Assembly (NCBI GenBank): GCA_011605715.1
Contig: JAAOZO010000057.1
Span: 1-13,972 of the forward strand
DNA: 13,972 nucleotides
DNA from: Nitrososphaerota archaeon
GTDB taxonomy: Archaea; Thermoproteota; EX4484-205; JAAOZO01
Reading direction: 5' to 3'
In this document: positions 7,368-13,972 of the stretch, piece by piece
Numbering within the stretch: position 1 is the stretch's first letter
How the letters are laid out: every line of letters begins with the position of its first letter
The notes under the pieces: generated by a model
Told to the model about the DNA's origin: nothing
What the model saw: the letters and a program-made list of their open reading frames with translations, nothing else
Databases searched by the model: none
Made by a program: the position numbers and the translations under genes

Positions 7368-8575
7368 TACTCACCAGACCTCCACATCGTCAATTTGAAC
7401 AAATAGTCGTAGGAACCAATCTTAACCAAATTTTCAAGTACTACAGTTTTTATTCCTCCTCCCGGCTTTCCTGTGCAAAAGCTCATTACGTACGGCACTC
7501 TAAATGCAACTATGTTATAGTAGTTTCCAGTATACTTTGCAGGAACTAAAAGTAAAGCAACATCTTCTTCTACTGTATGATCGAGTTGATAAACCCTATA
7601 CTTTTTTGATCCTTGGTTTATTACTTGACCAGCGTTTCCATTAGTTTGGTTAGTTATGTGGTCGGGATATACGTAGATTGGTGGAACAAATTCAAGAGCC
7701 GAATTAGTTATCTGGAAAGCGCCACTTGGTATCAAGTCAGAAGGATAAAGTAAAAACAAGTAGTTTCCAAGGGTAGAAGCGTAGAGTAAATTTGATCCAT
7801 TGTTATAAGCATAGGGCATCATGCTTCTTATTCCATTATACCAAGCCGTTATTAGTACTGTTAAGGCTGCATGTCTTAAATTTTGATTTTGGTTTATTAT
7901 ATTTGAAACCCAAGTAGTTGCACTTATTGTTGTTTCTCCATTCCAGTCTGTTAGAGCAGTTACGCTAGTTACATTATAACTATAAACGTCATTTTGTCCA
8001 TTGTTCTTTACTATGACTAAAACATAAGTTATTGTTACGTTTGCGTTTGCTGCAGGCTTTCCGGCGTAATTTATCACTTTAACTTTAAACTCCGTTGGTA
8101 TGTATTCAGGATTTCCTTGTGAACCAACATTAAATGAGTTTAAAGGAGTGTAACTTATGTTAAGAGCGGGTGTAATAGTTATACTAAACTCGTACCTATT
8201 TTCTCCTCTTAAGCCTAAAAGTTTCGCAACAGTTTCAGAATCTATGTAAGCTGTGCTTGGCATTGGAAAGCTACTACTGTTTGTTATCCTTAATATTTTA
8301 TTTAAGTCTAGAGTGTAGGGGATACTGGCGTTTGCTTTTGCAAGACCAAAGGCTTTTAAGTTACTTGCATTAATACTTAAGGCGCTCCCCCAGTCCTGAG
8401 GAGTTCCTGTAGTCGAAACGATCTTGTTAAAAGTTGCTACTGCTACATCCTCGAGCTGATGTTCTTTAGCTTCTGTGTTTGGTACGTAGAAGAGAGGATA
8501 AAGGAATAAGAGCCCAACTGAAACTATAAAAAATAAGATTATAACAGCGAAAAGATTGTCTACAATAGATTGCAT
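7364..8575 (-). CDS. Membrane-anchored surface protein with Ig-like domain, part of the pilin operon
   Basis: 403 aa. There is one N-terminal membrane segment (about residues 8-30, LFAVIILFFIVSVGLLFLYP) and no KGQ motif; the rest is predicted to be outside the cell. Residues about 50-64 carry KIVSTTGTPQDWGS, and about 85-95 LDLNKILRI, a pairing I associate with uncharacterised archaeal pilus-cluster proteins. In the middle (about 155-225) an Ig-like or carboxypeptidase-regulatory-like segment shows FKVKVINYAGKPAANANVTI and later TDWNGETTISATTW. Several N-glycosylation sequons are present (NAS, NSS, NIS, NVT, NGS, NQT). It is the first gene of an overlapping three-gene operon, with ATG start and a TATA-like box 28 bases upstream (leaderless). 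A minor, anchoring or tip subunit of the appendage is a plausible inference; the exact function is unknown. Confidence 0.6.
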   Translation of the reverse strand: MQSIVDNLFAVIILFFIVSVGLLFLYPLFYVPNTEAKEHQLEDVAVATFNKIVSTTGTPQDWGSALSINASNLKAFGLAKANASIPYTLDLNKILRITNSSSFPMPSTAYIDSETVAKLLGLRGENRYEFSITITPALNISYTPLNSFNVGSQGNPEYIPTEFKVKVINYAGKPAANANVTITYVLVIVKNNGQNDVYSYNVTSVTALTDWNGETTISATTWVSNIINQNQNLRHAALTVLITAWYNGIRSMMPYAYNNGSNLLYASTLGNYLFLLYPSDLIPSGAFQITNSALEFVPPIYVYPDHITNQTNGNAGQVINQGSKKYRVYQLDHTVEEDVALLLVPAKYTGNYYNIVAFRVPYVMSFCTGKPGGGIKTVVLENLVKIGSYDYLFKLTMWRSGEY

Positions 8576-8596
8576 GACATTATTTGTATTTAAAAT

Positions 8597-8608
8597 CTTT
8601 ATTTAAGT
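8597..8608 (-). promoter_or_regulatory. TATA-like box of the three-gene surface-protein operon
   Basis: ACTTAAATAAAG on the minus strand has its TTAAATAA core centred 28 bases ahead of the ATG at 8575. No Shine-Dalgarno sequence precedes the ATG, so the operon is probably leaderless. A second AT-rich element (GATTTTAAATAC) lies nearer the start but is too close. The rest of the 8576-8809 gap shows no gene. Confidence 0.55.
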
Positions 8609-8809
8609 CTTTCGTGTTTTTGTTAATTTTAAGGTGTTCTAGGCTAAAGGTAGAGTTTACGGTAGAAGAAACACGCAAATTTGTAAGATAAAAAGTTTCT
8701 TATAGCAGAAGTAGAGGAAGAATTAAAGAGATAGAAAAAAGAGATTCCTAGCATAATACTAGTAAAAATGGTAAAGTATAATCTCGTTTAAACTTAGTTT
8801 TTAGTCTCC

Positions 8810-9316
8810 TTATGGGTTTAACGTTCCAATGCCTGCAAATATTACACCATTTTGCTTGTTTGCCCAAACTACTAATTTTCTAGTTCCAGAGTAAATTTTA
8901 CTCCTGCAATAAACTGTTCCAAGCGAAGATACTGTAACTGTTCCGCTGAGCTGTATTTGAGTTCCTGTTGTTGCCCAGAGTGGAGCCTTTCCATAAACAA
9001 AGCTATTTGTATCAGACACAACCAATACTTCATACATGCCGTTCTCCATTATTATGCTAATAGAATAACCTTTATTGTTAACTTCTGTAGGAATCTGCAA
9101 AACAATGCCTAAAGACATGTCGTTATAAGAAGATTCATAGCTTAGCGTAGTTATGTCAACAAGATTTCTTGCTATATAGTTTGCGATATCACTAAACCTA
9201 ACTTTTTCGTACTCGTTAGTAACATTGTTTGTAACGATTAAGAAGCTTGCTAGTAAGGAAAACATGAGTAAGAAAAGAGCTGAAGTCAACAATGTTGAAG
9301 ATATGCTTTCAGACAT
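8810..9316 (-). CDS. FlaF/FlaG-like minor pilin or membrane-anchored surface protein
   Basis: 168 aa. A short N-terminus (MSESISST) leads straight into one membrane helix (about 8-28, LLTSALFLLMFSLLASFLIV). This is followed by an amphipathic stretch (EYEKVRFSDIANYIARNLVDI) and a small beta-rich extracellular domain. The layout resembles archaeal FlaF/FlaG or pseudopilin-like proteins, and there is no KGQ cleavage motif. The ATG start is 6 bases after the stop of the preceding pilin gene, so the two are co-transcribed and probably translationally coupled. A minor subunit or periplasmic stator-like role is inferred from form and context only. Confidence 0.5.
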   Translation of the reverse strand: MSESISSTLLTSALFLLMFSLLASFLIVTNNVTNEYEKVRFSDIANYIARNLVDITTLSYESSYNDMSLGIVLQIPTEVNNKGYSISIIMENGMYEVLVVSDTNSFVYGKAPLWATTGTQIQLSGTVTVSSLGTVYCRSKIYSGTRKLVVWANKQNGVIFAGIGTLNP

Positions 9317-9322
9317 TTTTCA

Positions 9323-10180
9323 TCAGTAAGAAGAGATCTCAACTTCAATTAAAGAAAAGTTTACTATAGTTCCTGAAATTGCTTGGCCATTAAATTGTGA
9401 AGGTAAATTAAGAGAGTAACTTTGTTGGTTGCTTCCTCTATTTACAGTAAAAGCTAAGGAGTTTATTCCATCAAATTGATTACTACTAAAAGAAATATCT
9501 TTACACTTTGCAACAACCTTTAAGGAGCTTCCGCTACCGTAGGTACTTCCTCGAGTTAGCTTTATGTATGAGACTTCCACCACATTGTATAGCTTAAATT
9601 TAACATTACCATTTTCTATGTAGCTATAGTTAAAAACTCCTGAGTATGTAACCATTATTCTACCAAAGTCAACAACAACATAAGCACCGTTACTTTGCAC
9701 CTCATAAACCCATCCCAAAGGTAAGACTTTGTTTGAACCTATTATTAAATAATTTGTGGATATGTCGTTTAAGCCAATACTAGACCCTAAGTCTTGTGAA
9801 GTTGGCCTTATAAGTCTAAAATTGACTGTTCCTACTAGTCGTCCTCCCATAAACTTTATTAAGCTAGCACCAGTGGGATCACTATACAAAGTTTTACCAC
9901 CTGCAGTTATTGTTATTTGCTCGCTGTCTGAAACTAAATAAAGTGATCCTGCTCTTATGTAAATTGGAACGTAACCAGAAGAGCCTTCAGAATTTGCAAC
10001 ATTTTCAATTAATAAGGTTAATTTTTCAAGAGCAGATTTTGCTGATTCATACTCACTAAGCTCACTTTGGTACTCTAACACGTTAAAAGCAAAGTAAGTA
10101 GTAGCAATAACAACAGTTAAGGAAAATGAGATAAGGACAACAGCTTCCACAACTGTTTGTCCTTTCTTGTTCAGCTTCAA
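9323..10180 (-). CDS. Class III (KGQ)-type archaeal prepilin
   Basis: 285 aa. The N-terminus MKLNKKGQTVVEAVVLISFS has a basic leader, a Gly7|Gln8 cleavage site, Glu at mature position +5 and Leu at +9. It fits the QxxxExxxL pattern of archaeal class III prepilins, with Val in place of the usual Ser at +3. The hydrophobic N-helix continues to about residue 34, and a heptad-like segment (EYESAKSALEKLTLLIENV) extends it, as in type IV pilins. The C-terminal beta-rich domain is larger than in typical major pilins. The TTG start is the only one available: in frame upstream there is a stop and no ATG or GTG. A TATA-like box 32 bases upstream implies a near-leaderless mRNA. It is followed after 6 bases by the FlaF/FlaG-like gene. 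A good candidate for a structural pilin of this locus. Confidence 0.7.
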   Translation of the reverse strand: MKLNKKGQTVVEAVVLISFSLTVVIATTYFAFNVLEYQSELSEYESAKSALEKLTLLIENVANSEGSSGYVPIYIRAGSLYLVSDSEQITITAGGKTLYSDPTGASLIKFMGGRLVGTVNFRLIRPTSQDLGSSIGLNDISTNYLIIGSNKVLPLGWVYEVQSNGAYVVVDFGRIMVTYSGVFNYSYIENGNVKFKLYNVVEVSYIKLTRGSTYGSGSSLKVVAKCKDISFSSNQFDGINSLAFTVNRGSNQQSYSLNLPSQFNGQAISGTIVNFSLIEVEISSY

Positions 10181-10208
10181 CTCAGTAAGGTTAATTTAGC
10201 TAAACCCC

Positions 10209-10216
10209 TATATTAA
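10209..10216 (-). promoter_or_regulatory. TATA-like box of the two-gene pilin operon
   Basis: TTAATATA on the minus strand is centred 32-33 bases ahead of the TTG start at 10180, giving an expected leader of about 5 bases. Confidence 0.45.
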
Positions 10217-10251
10217 CTTAACTATTAAGTAATGCAGAGTGCCTAAGTATG

Positions 10252-10257
10252 AAAAAA
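10252..10257 (-). terminator. Oligo-T terminator candidate after the TadC-like gene
   Basis: A T6 run on the minus strand follows the stop codon (10261-10259) directly. With the TATA-like box 40 bases further on, it suggests that the platform gene and the pilin pair are separate transcripts. Confidence 0.4.
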
Positions 10258-10258
10258 T

Positions 10259-12037
10259 TTAGCTACCGAGCGAAGAGATTGCTATTGCTTTGTTTACGTA
10301 CGGAACTAGGGCTATTACTATAAGACTAAACAGAACTAAGAATATTGCATGCTTAAAGCCTTGAGATGTTTTTGTAGTGGCAACCTTTCCACTAACTAAA
10401 CCCATTAAATAGGATTGTACAATTACTGGGGGTAGCAACGCCATGGTCATGCTTCCATAAGGTACGCCAGAGTGTGCTATGGAAAGAATTGAGTTAAAGA
10501 AAGCTAGAAGCACAACTATAACTAGAACTAAAGTTCCTGCACCAATGTACGGAATTATTGTCAAAGGTTTCATTGTTTCTGATTTTTCCCTTTCGCTTTG
10601 TATCATCGATTCATTAAAGGCTGCTAGCGTCTCTAGAGTTTCTGGCATCCCACCCCCAACCTCAATACTATCTATTAACAAGAAGAACATTGTCTTCGCA
10701 AGCCAATTTCTAACACTTTTTGAAAAGGTTTCGTAAACCTTTGAAAAGCTTACACCCCAATTTAGTTGTCTTGCTATCAGCTTTAAGTGTTTGGAGAGCT
10801 TTCCGTAACTTCTTTCTGAGAGATTTATTATACACTTTTCTGGACTTAATCCAGATTTTCTAACTTCTACAAGGTCTCTAAGAAAGCTTGCCATTTCATA
10901 TTCTATTCCTCCTTCCAATAAGTTTATATAAGCCTGGTAAATTGCTGCAGGTATTGTGCCGATTATTAAGGTTAAAGCCAATCCTACTGTAGACTCAAAT
11001 CCATTAGGTAAATTAAGGTAGTTGCACAATATTACAATTGGGCTTCTCAGTGTTTTAATTAACTCTATGTTTCCTAGAGGCTCGATTATGAACGAAAGAG
11101 AAAATATGGTTCCAAGGACAATTAGCGTAGGTATAAAAGTTCCCAAGTAAACTATGTAAGGAGTGTAGTCTTCTGAAGGCTGCTTAAGTTGAGAGATGTC
11201 TATAAACCAAAGGAAAACGATAGAAATCAATGGCATAAGAATATAACCGAATAAGAAAAGTGCTGCGCCGCTTCCAAAGATACCCATTGCACCTTCTGGC
11301 ATTATAGAAGACAGACTTACACCTACTGTAAATATAGAGTATATACCTAAAGAAAATATAATTGCGATTACCATGTAAATTTCCATAATTTGACCCATTC
11401 GTTCTCCAATTATCTTTAAAGTTGTAAGGCTCCTTTGAAATAATAATTCTGTTCTCCTCATTAGGAAGTGAACTACGTCACCTCCAACTCTTAAAGTTGA
11501 AGCATAACCTAAAAGAAGCTCTTTGAATTCCCTAGAAGGCAAGTTTCTAGCAACTTCTTCGATTGCCGTTACGGGATCTAGCCCTAATCCGTTGACTTTT
11601 ATTTCAAGAATTTTCGCGAATTCCCTTAAGCTTGGAAGAAGGAAGAACCTTCCTAGTCGAGTTATACTTACATAAGGAGAGATTCCTCCTGTACTCATGA
11701 CAGCGATGTAAGCTGCTGCAAAGGGAGTCTCGTTTTCTAAAGCAGAAGATTTATCTGCAACTCTAATTTTTGGATAATAAAATAATAGAAGAAAGACTGA
11801 TGCAGGAATTAACAACACTAAAGGAAGAGTTAAAACATGAACAAAGCCAAGTATTGTTAGAACAAACCAAGAGGAAAATGAAATTATAGCCGAAATTAAA
11901 GTAAGAAAAATAACAATGGCACCATAGGCAGGGGGATAAATTCGCAACAGGCCGGCATCGAGGTCTTTTTCAACAAACTTGCCTATTACCTTGCCGAGTG
12001 GTTCAAAGAGCCCAAGGGCAACGTCCGCTAAAGACAT
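10259..12037 (-). CDS. TadC/FlaJ/GspF-type membrane platform protein of an archaeal type IV pilus-like system
   Basis: 592 aa polytopic inner-membrane protein that would anchor pilus assembly and couple it to a cytoplasmic ATPase. It has two T2SSF-type cytoplasmic domains. The first is about 100-205 (FAAAYIAVMSTGGISPYVSI..., RVGGDVVHFL). The second is about 378-485 (EMASFLRDLVEVRKSGLSPE..., FLLIDSIEVGGGMPETLETL). They are separated by hydrophobic segments at about 218-242, 252-278, 296-318 and 350-372. Further membrane segments lie at 38-88 and at the C-terminus (497-517, 530-547, 563-582). The doubled domain and length match archaeal FlaJ/UpsF/AapF-like proteins. The ATG has a TATA-like box 27 bases upstream and no Shine-Dalgarno, so the mRNA is probably leaderless. 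Unlike typical pilus operons, no motor ATPase gene precedes it; the upstream gene is an ABC transporter. Family call is firm; the substrate is inferred from the downstream pilin genes. Confidence 0.9.
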   Translation of the reverse strand: MSLADVALGLFEPLGKVIGKFVEKDLDAGLLRIYPPAYGAIVIFLTLISAIISFSSWFVLTILGFVHVLTLPLVLLIPASVFLLLFYYPKIRVADKSSALENETPFAAAYIAVMSTGGISPYVSITRLGRFFLLPSLREFAKILEIKVNGLGLDPVTAIEEVARNLPSREFKELLLGYASTLRVGGDVVHFLMRRTELLFQRSLTTLKIIGERMGQIMEIYMVIAIIFSLGIYSIFTVGVSLSSIMPEGAMGIFGSGAALFLFGYILMPLISIVFLWFIDISQLKQPSEDYTPYIVYLGTFIPTLIVLGTIFSLSFIIEPLGNIELIKTLRSPIVILCNYLNLPNGFESTVGLALTLIIGTIPAAIYQAYINLLEGGIEYEMASFLRDLVEVRKSGLSPEKCIINLSERSYGKLSKHLKLIARQLNWGVSFSKVYETFSKSVRNWLAKTMFFLLIDSIEVGGGMPETLETLAAFNESMIQSEREKSETMKPLTIIPYIGAGTLVLVIVVLLAFFNSILSIAHSGVPYGSMTMALLPPVIVQSYLMGLVSGKVATTKTSQGFKHAIFLVLFSLIVIALVPYVNKAIAISSLGS

Positions 12038-12059
12038 TAAAAGTTATTTTTAATTAGAA

Positions 12060-12069
12060 CTATTTAACC
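12060..12069 (-). promoter_or_regulatory. TATA-like box of the TadC-like gene
   Basis: GGTTAAATAG on the minus strand is centred 27 bases ahead of the ATG at 12037, the classic spacing for a leaderless archaeal transcript. Confidence 0.55.
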
Positions 12070-12150
12070 TTTTCTGTTTTAAATAATTTTAAAAAAAGTC
12101 AATTAAAATTAGGAACGCTTCACAGAAATCGACTCAAGAGAAGCTTAGAA

Positions 12151-12241
12151 TTTTAGCTCTCTAAAACGCTCTTTTAACTTAAGCTCTATCGGAAAAAAAT
12201 GTTTCTAGCTGAGGCTAATTTCTTATGTTTTTAGCTCTCTA
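12151..12241. repeat. Pair of 13-bp direct repeats in the intergenic region
   Basis: TTTTAGCTCTCTA occurs at 12151-12163 and again at 12229-12241, 78 bases apart. A partial copy (TTAAGCTCTAT) lies at about 12178. They sit between the ABC transporter stop and the TadC promoter. This may be chance in AT-rich DNA or a duplicated binding site. Confidence 0.4.
12193..12199 (-). terminator. Oligo-T terminator candidate after the ABC transporter gene
   Basis: A T7 run on the minus strand (ATTTTTTTCC), about 60 bases after the transporter stop codon, is the longest T-run in this gap. Confidence 0.4.
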
Positions 12242-12260
12242 TGTGTTTCTGAATTTGTTA

Positions 12261-13972
12261 TTACGCAGAACTCCAAGTAGCTTCGGCTTCCACTGCAAGA
12301 GAGAGTAGCCCGAGACGTGTACTTTTCTCAAGCTTGTTTATGTCAGCAACGTAGATGCCATTAGGCGTTAATATAGTTAATCTATTATCTTGGACAACTA
12401 TCGCGTTTGGCAAAACTATTTCCCTTCTTACAACGCCGTTCTCATCCTCAAAAACTACTACTATGTTCGCACTTCTTCTGCCTCCAATTGGAAGAAGTCT
12501 GGTTATTCTTTTAATGTTAGCTACATTATACTCCTTAGTTACGTAAGCAGCTATTGCTTCTCTACTTTCTTTATCTAACTTATTATAGTCTTCTACTACT
12601 CCAAGCTCGTTGCCTTTCTCGTCATAAAGTATAACCATCTTAGGGTAGGAGATTGGAAAAGGTAGCTTAGCTTTAATGTTACGCAAAGTATAGCCTTCTT
12701 TAGTAGATATTTGAAGTGAAGAATTTTCATAGCGTACCGTTATGTTACTAGGGTCTACTAAGTTTATGTAGCTTCCATTTTCTACAACTACTCTTTCTCC
12801 TAACAAACCTTTAAGTTCATTTATAATTGTTCCATCCTGTATTTCTATTACTCTGTTTATGTAATTCAATAGGCTAGGACGATGCGAAATTAATATTATA
12901 GTTGAGTCTGGAAGGTAGTTTAGTATTCCTTTGATTATCTTTTCTTCTAAGTCAACGGCAACATTCGAAGTAGACTCGTCTAAGAACAGTACGCGCGGCT
13001 TTCTAACTAGTGCCCTAGCTATACACACCATTTGTTTTTGTCCTCCAGAAAGCCGCCTTCCTGCTTCGCCAATATCAGTATCGTAAGCTAAATGAAGATC
13101 CATTATGAAGTCATGAGCACAACTTATCTTAGAAGCGACTAACACATCTATAGGAGAAGCTTCTTTTAGGCCATGAACTATGTTTAAAGCTATAGAGCCT
13201 GGAAGAAGCAGAGGCTCTTGAGAGACCATAACTACTTGACTTCTAAATGAATCTAACTTCAACTTACGTAGATCAACATTATCGTAAAGTATTCTCCCTT
13301 CATCTGGATCGTAGAGTCTAGTTAGTAGTCTTACTAAAGTTGTTTTTCCGGAGCCATTTGGACCAACTATTCCTATCACTTCAGCAGGCTTAATTTCAAA
13401 TGAAATACCTTTCAGTACTGGCTTATCAGAGTAGGCAAATTGAACGTCTTCTACCTTTATGCTACCACCTATTTTTATGTCAACTGCATCTGGAGCTTCT
13501 TTCACAGAAGGCTCTACGTTTAGAACTTCGAGGATCTTTTCATATGCTGTTTCAGCTTGAACATAAAGCGCTGATATTTGGCTTAAGCTGCGAATTGGAG
13601 TGTAAACTTGTCCTACGTAGCCTAAGAATGCAACTATGGTCCCTATTGTTGCTTCGCCATTTAGTACCATAAAGCCTCCAAAAAGCATTATCAACGTTGA
13701 CGATAAAGTTAATGAGAAATTCATTGCTGGAAAGTACTCTACGTTTATCTTAGCTAAGTTTATTTGTGCATCGTATATGTCTTTCGCATATTTGTAAAAT
13801 CTCTTATTCTCTATATCCTCAATTCCAAGTACCTTCACGAGAACTATAGACGATATTACAGAAGTTACATAAGACATAAAATTTGAAGTAACTTTCCACA
13901 CTCTAAGAAAGGCAAAACGAACTTTCTTCTGGTAGGCCCAAGTTCCAACTATTATTACAGGTATTGGGATTA
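12261..13972 (-). CDS. ABC exporter-type half-transporter with fused C-terminal DUF1854-like domain (partial, N-terminus outside window)
   Basis: The frame stays open to the window edge: 23 codons (IPIPVIIVGTWAYQKKVRF...) precede the GTG at 13901, so the true start and the first membrane helices lie beyond it. Counting from that GTG, residues 1-125 are the last part of an ABC exporter membrane domain. Residues 146-360 are the ATPase domain: Walker A GPNGSGKT (180-187), Q-loop SQEP (Q228), signature LSGGQ (284-288), Walker B VLFLDES (304-310) with catalytic Glu309, and H-loop His340. All ATPase residues are present. Residues about 413-535 form an extra domain I assign to DUF1854: FPISYPKMVILYDEKGNELG, then LDKESREAIAAYV, FVPxI-like ANIKRITRLLP, a basic-to-beta segment, and LTPNGIYVADINKLEKSTR. 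DUF1854 is known to me beside or fused to exporters in cyanophycin-related bacterial loci. Cargo is unknown; it probably works as a homodimer or with a paired half-transporter. Confidence 0.85.
   Translation of the reverse strand, partial: IPIPVIIVGTWAYQKKVRFAFLRVWKVTSNFMSYVTSVISSIVLVKVLGIEDIENKRFYKYAKDIYDAQINLAKINVEYFPAMNFSLTLSSTLIMLFGGFMVLNGEATIGTIVAFLGYVGQVYTPIRSLSQISALYVQAETAYEKILEVLNVEPSVKEAPDAVDIKIGGSIKVEDVQFAYSDKPVLKGISFEIKPAEVIGIVGPNGSGKTTLVRLLTRLYDPDEGRILYDNVDLRKLKLDSFRSQVVMVSQEPLLLPGSIALNIVHGLKEASPIDVLVASKISCAHDFIMDLHLAYDTDIGEAGRRLSGGQKQMVCIARALVRKPRVLFLDESTSNVAVDLEEKIIKGILNYLPDSTIILISHRPSLLNYINRVIEIQDGTIINELKGLLGERVVVENGSYINLVDPSNITVRYENSSLQISTKEGYTLRNIKAKLPFPISYPKMVILYDEKGNELGVVEDYNKLDKESREAIAAYVTKEYNVANIKRITRLLPIGGRRSANIVVVFEDENGVVRREIVLPNAIVVQDNRLTILTPNGIYVADINKLEKSTRLGLLSLAVEAEATWSSA

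Noticed and set aside
8640..8760. Short coding-like segments (VEFTVEETRKFVR, KKFLIAEVEEELKR) in the gap before the Ig-like operon
   Set aside because: They are on the plus strand, shorter than 20 codons, in different frames, without start codons or family resemblance.
13400..13672. 90-codon plus-strand open frame rich in Leu
   Set aside because: It is antisense to the ABC transporter coding region, whose own reading frame has clear conserved motifs.
1..13972. CRISPR array, tRNA/rRNA genes, insertion sequences
   Set aside because: I saw no regularly spaced repeats, no tRNA-like T-loop/anticodon arrangement, no transposase-like protein and no terminal inverted repeats.

Overview
The window looks archaeal. 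It carries an archaeal/eukaryotic-type ATP-dependent DNA ligase, a helix-turn-helix regulator fused to a ThiN-like domain, a two-domain archaeal TadC/FlaJ-type membrane platform protein, pilin-like proteins with a Lys-Gly|Gln signal near the N-terminus, and TATA-like boxes 27-33 bases ahead of several start codons (leaderless or near-leaderless transcription). The DNA is AT-rich, with many AGA/AGG and ATA codons and frequent TTG starts. A thermophilic TACK-type lineage (Thermoproteota, Korarchaeia or Nitrososphaeria side) is a reasonable guess, but nothing in the window settles it.

Left end (1-650): two decayed or damaged genes. The first is a clan AA (retropepsin-like) aspartic protease cut by the window edge and split by a one-base frameshift near 261. 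The second is a possible ASCH-domain relic around 461-568. Then come a plus-strand HTH-ThiN regulator (646-1563) and, convergent to it, the minus-strand DNA ligase (1759-3342) and an ACT-V4R sensor-like protein (3629-4441).

Centre (4595-12037, all minus strand): a 7.4 kb cell-surface locus in three apparent transcription units. Read in the direction of transcription they are a stand-alone TadC/GspF-like inner-membrane platform; then a KGQ-type pilin and a FlaF/FlaG-like minor pilin; then a tightly overlapping three-gene operon encoding a membrane-anchored Ig-like protein, a small KGQ pilin and a very large (about 764 aa), Trp/Tyr- and sequon-rich KGQ protein. I infer a type IV pilus-like surface filament or adhesin assembly system. 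Neither its motor ATPase nor its prepilin peptidase lies in the window, so these must be encoded elsewhere or shared with another machine.

Right end (12261-13972): the C-terminal part of an ABC exporter-type half-transporter. After the ATPase domain it carries a fused domain of about 130 residues that I recognise as DUF1854-like, a family I associate with bacterial ABC exporters at cyanophycin loci. The fusion is one of the more unusual features here. The two most interesting items are this DUF1854 fusion and the pilus-like locus with its giant pilin-like subunit.
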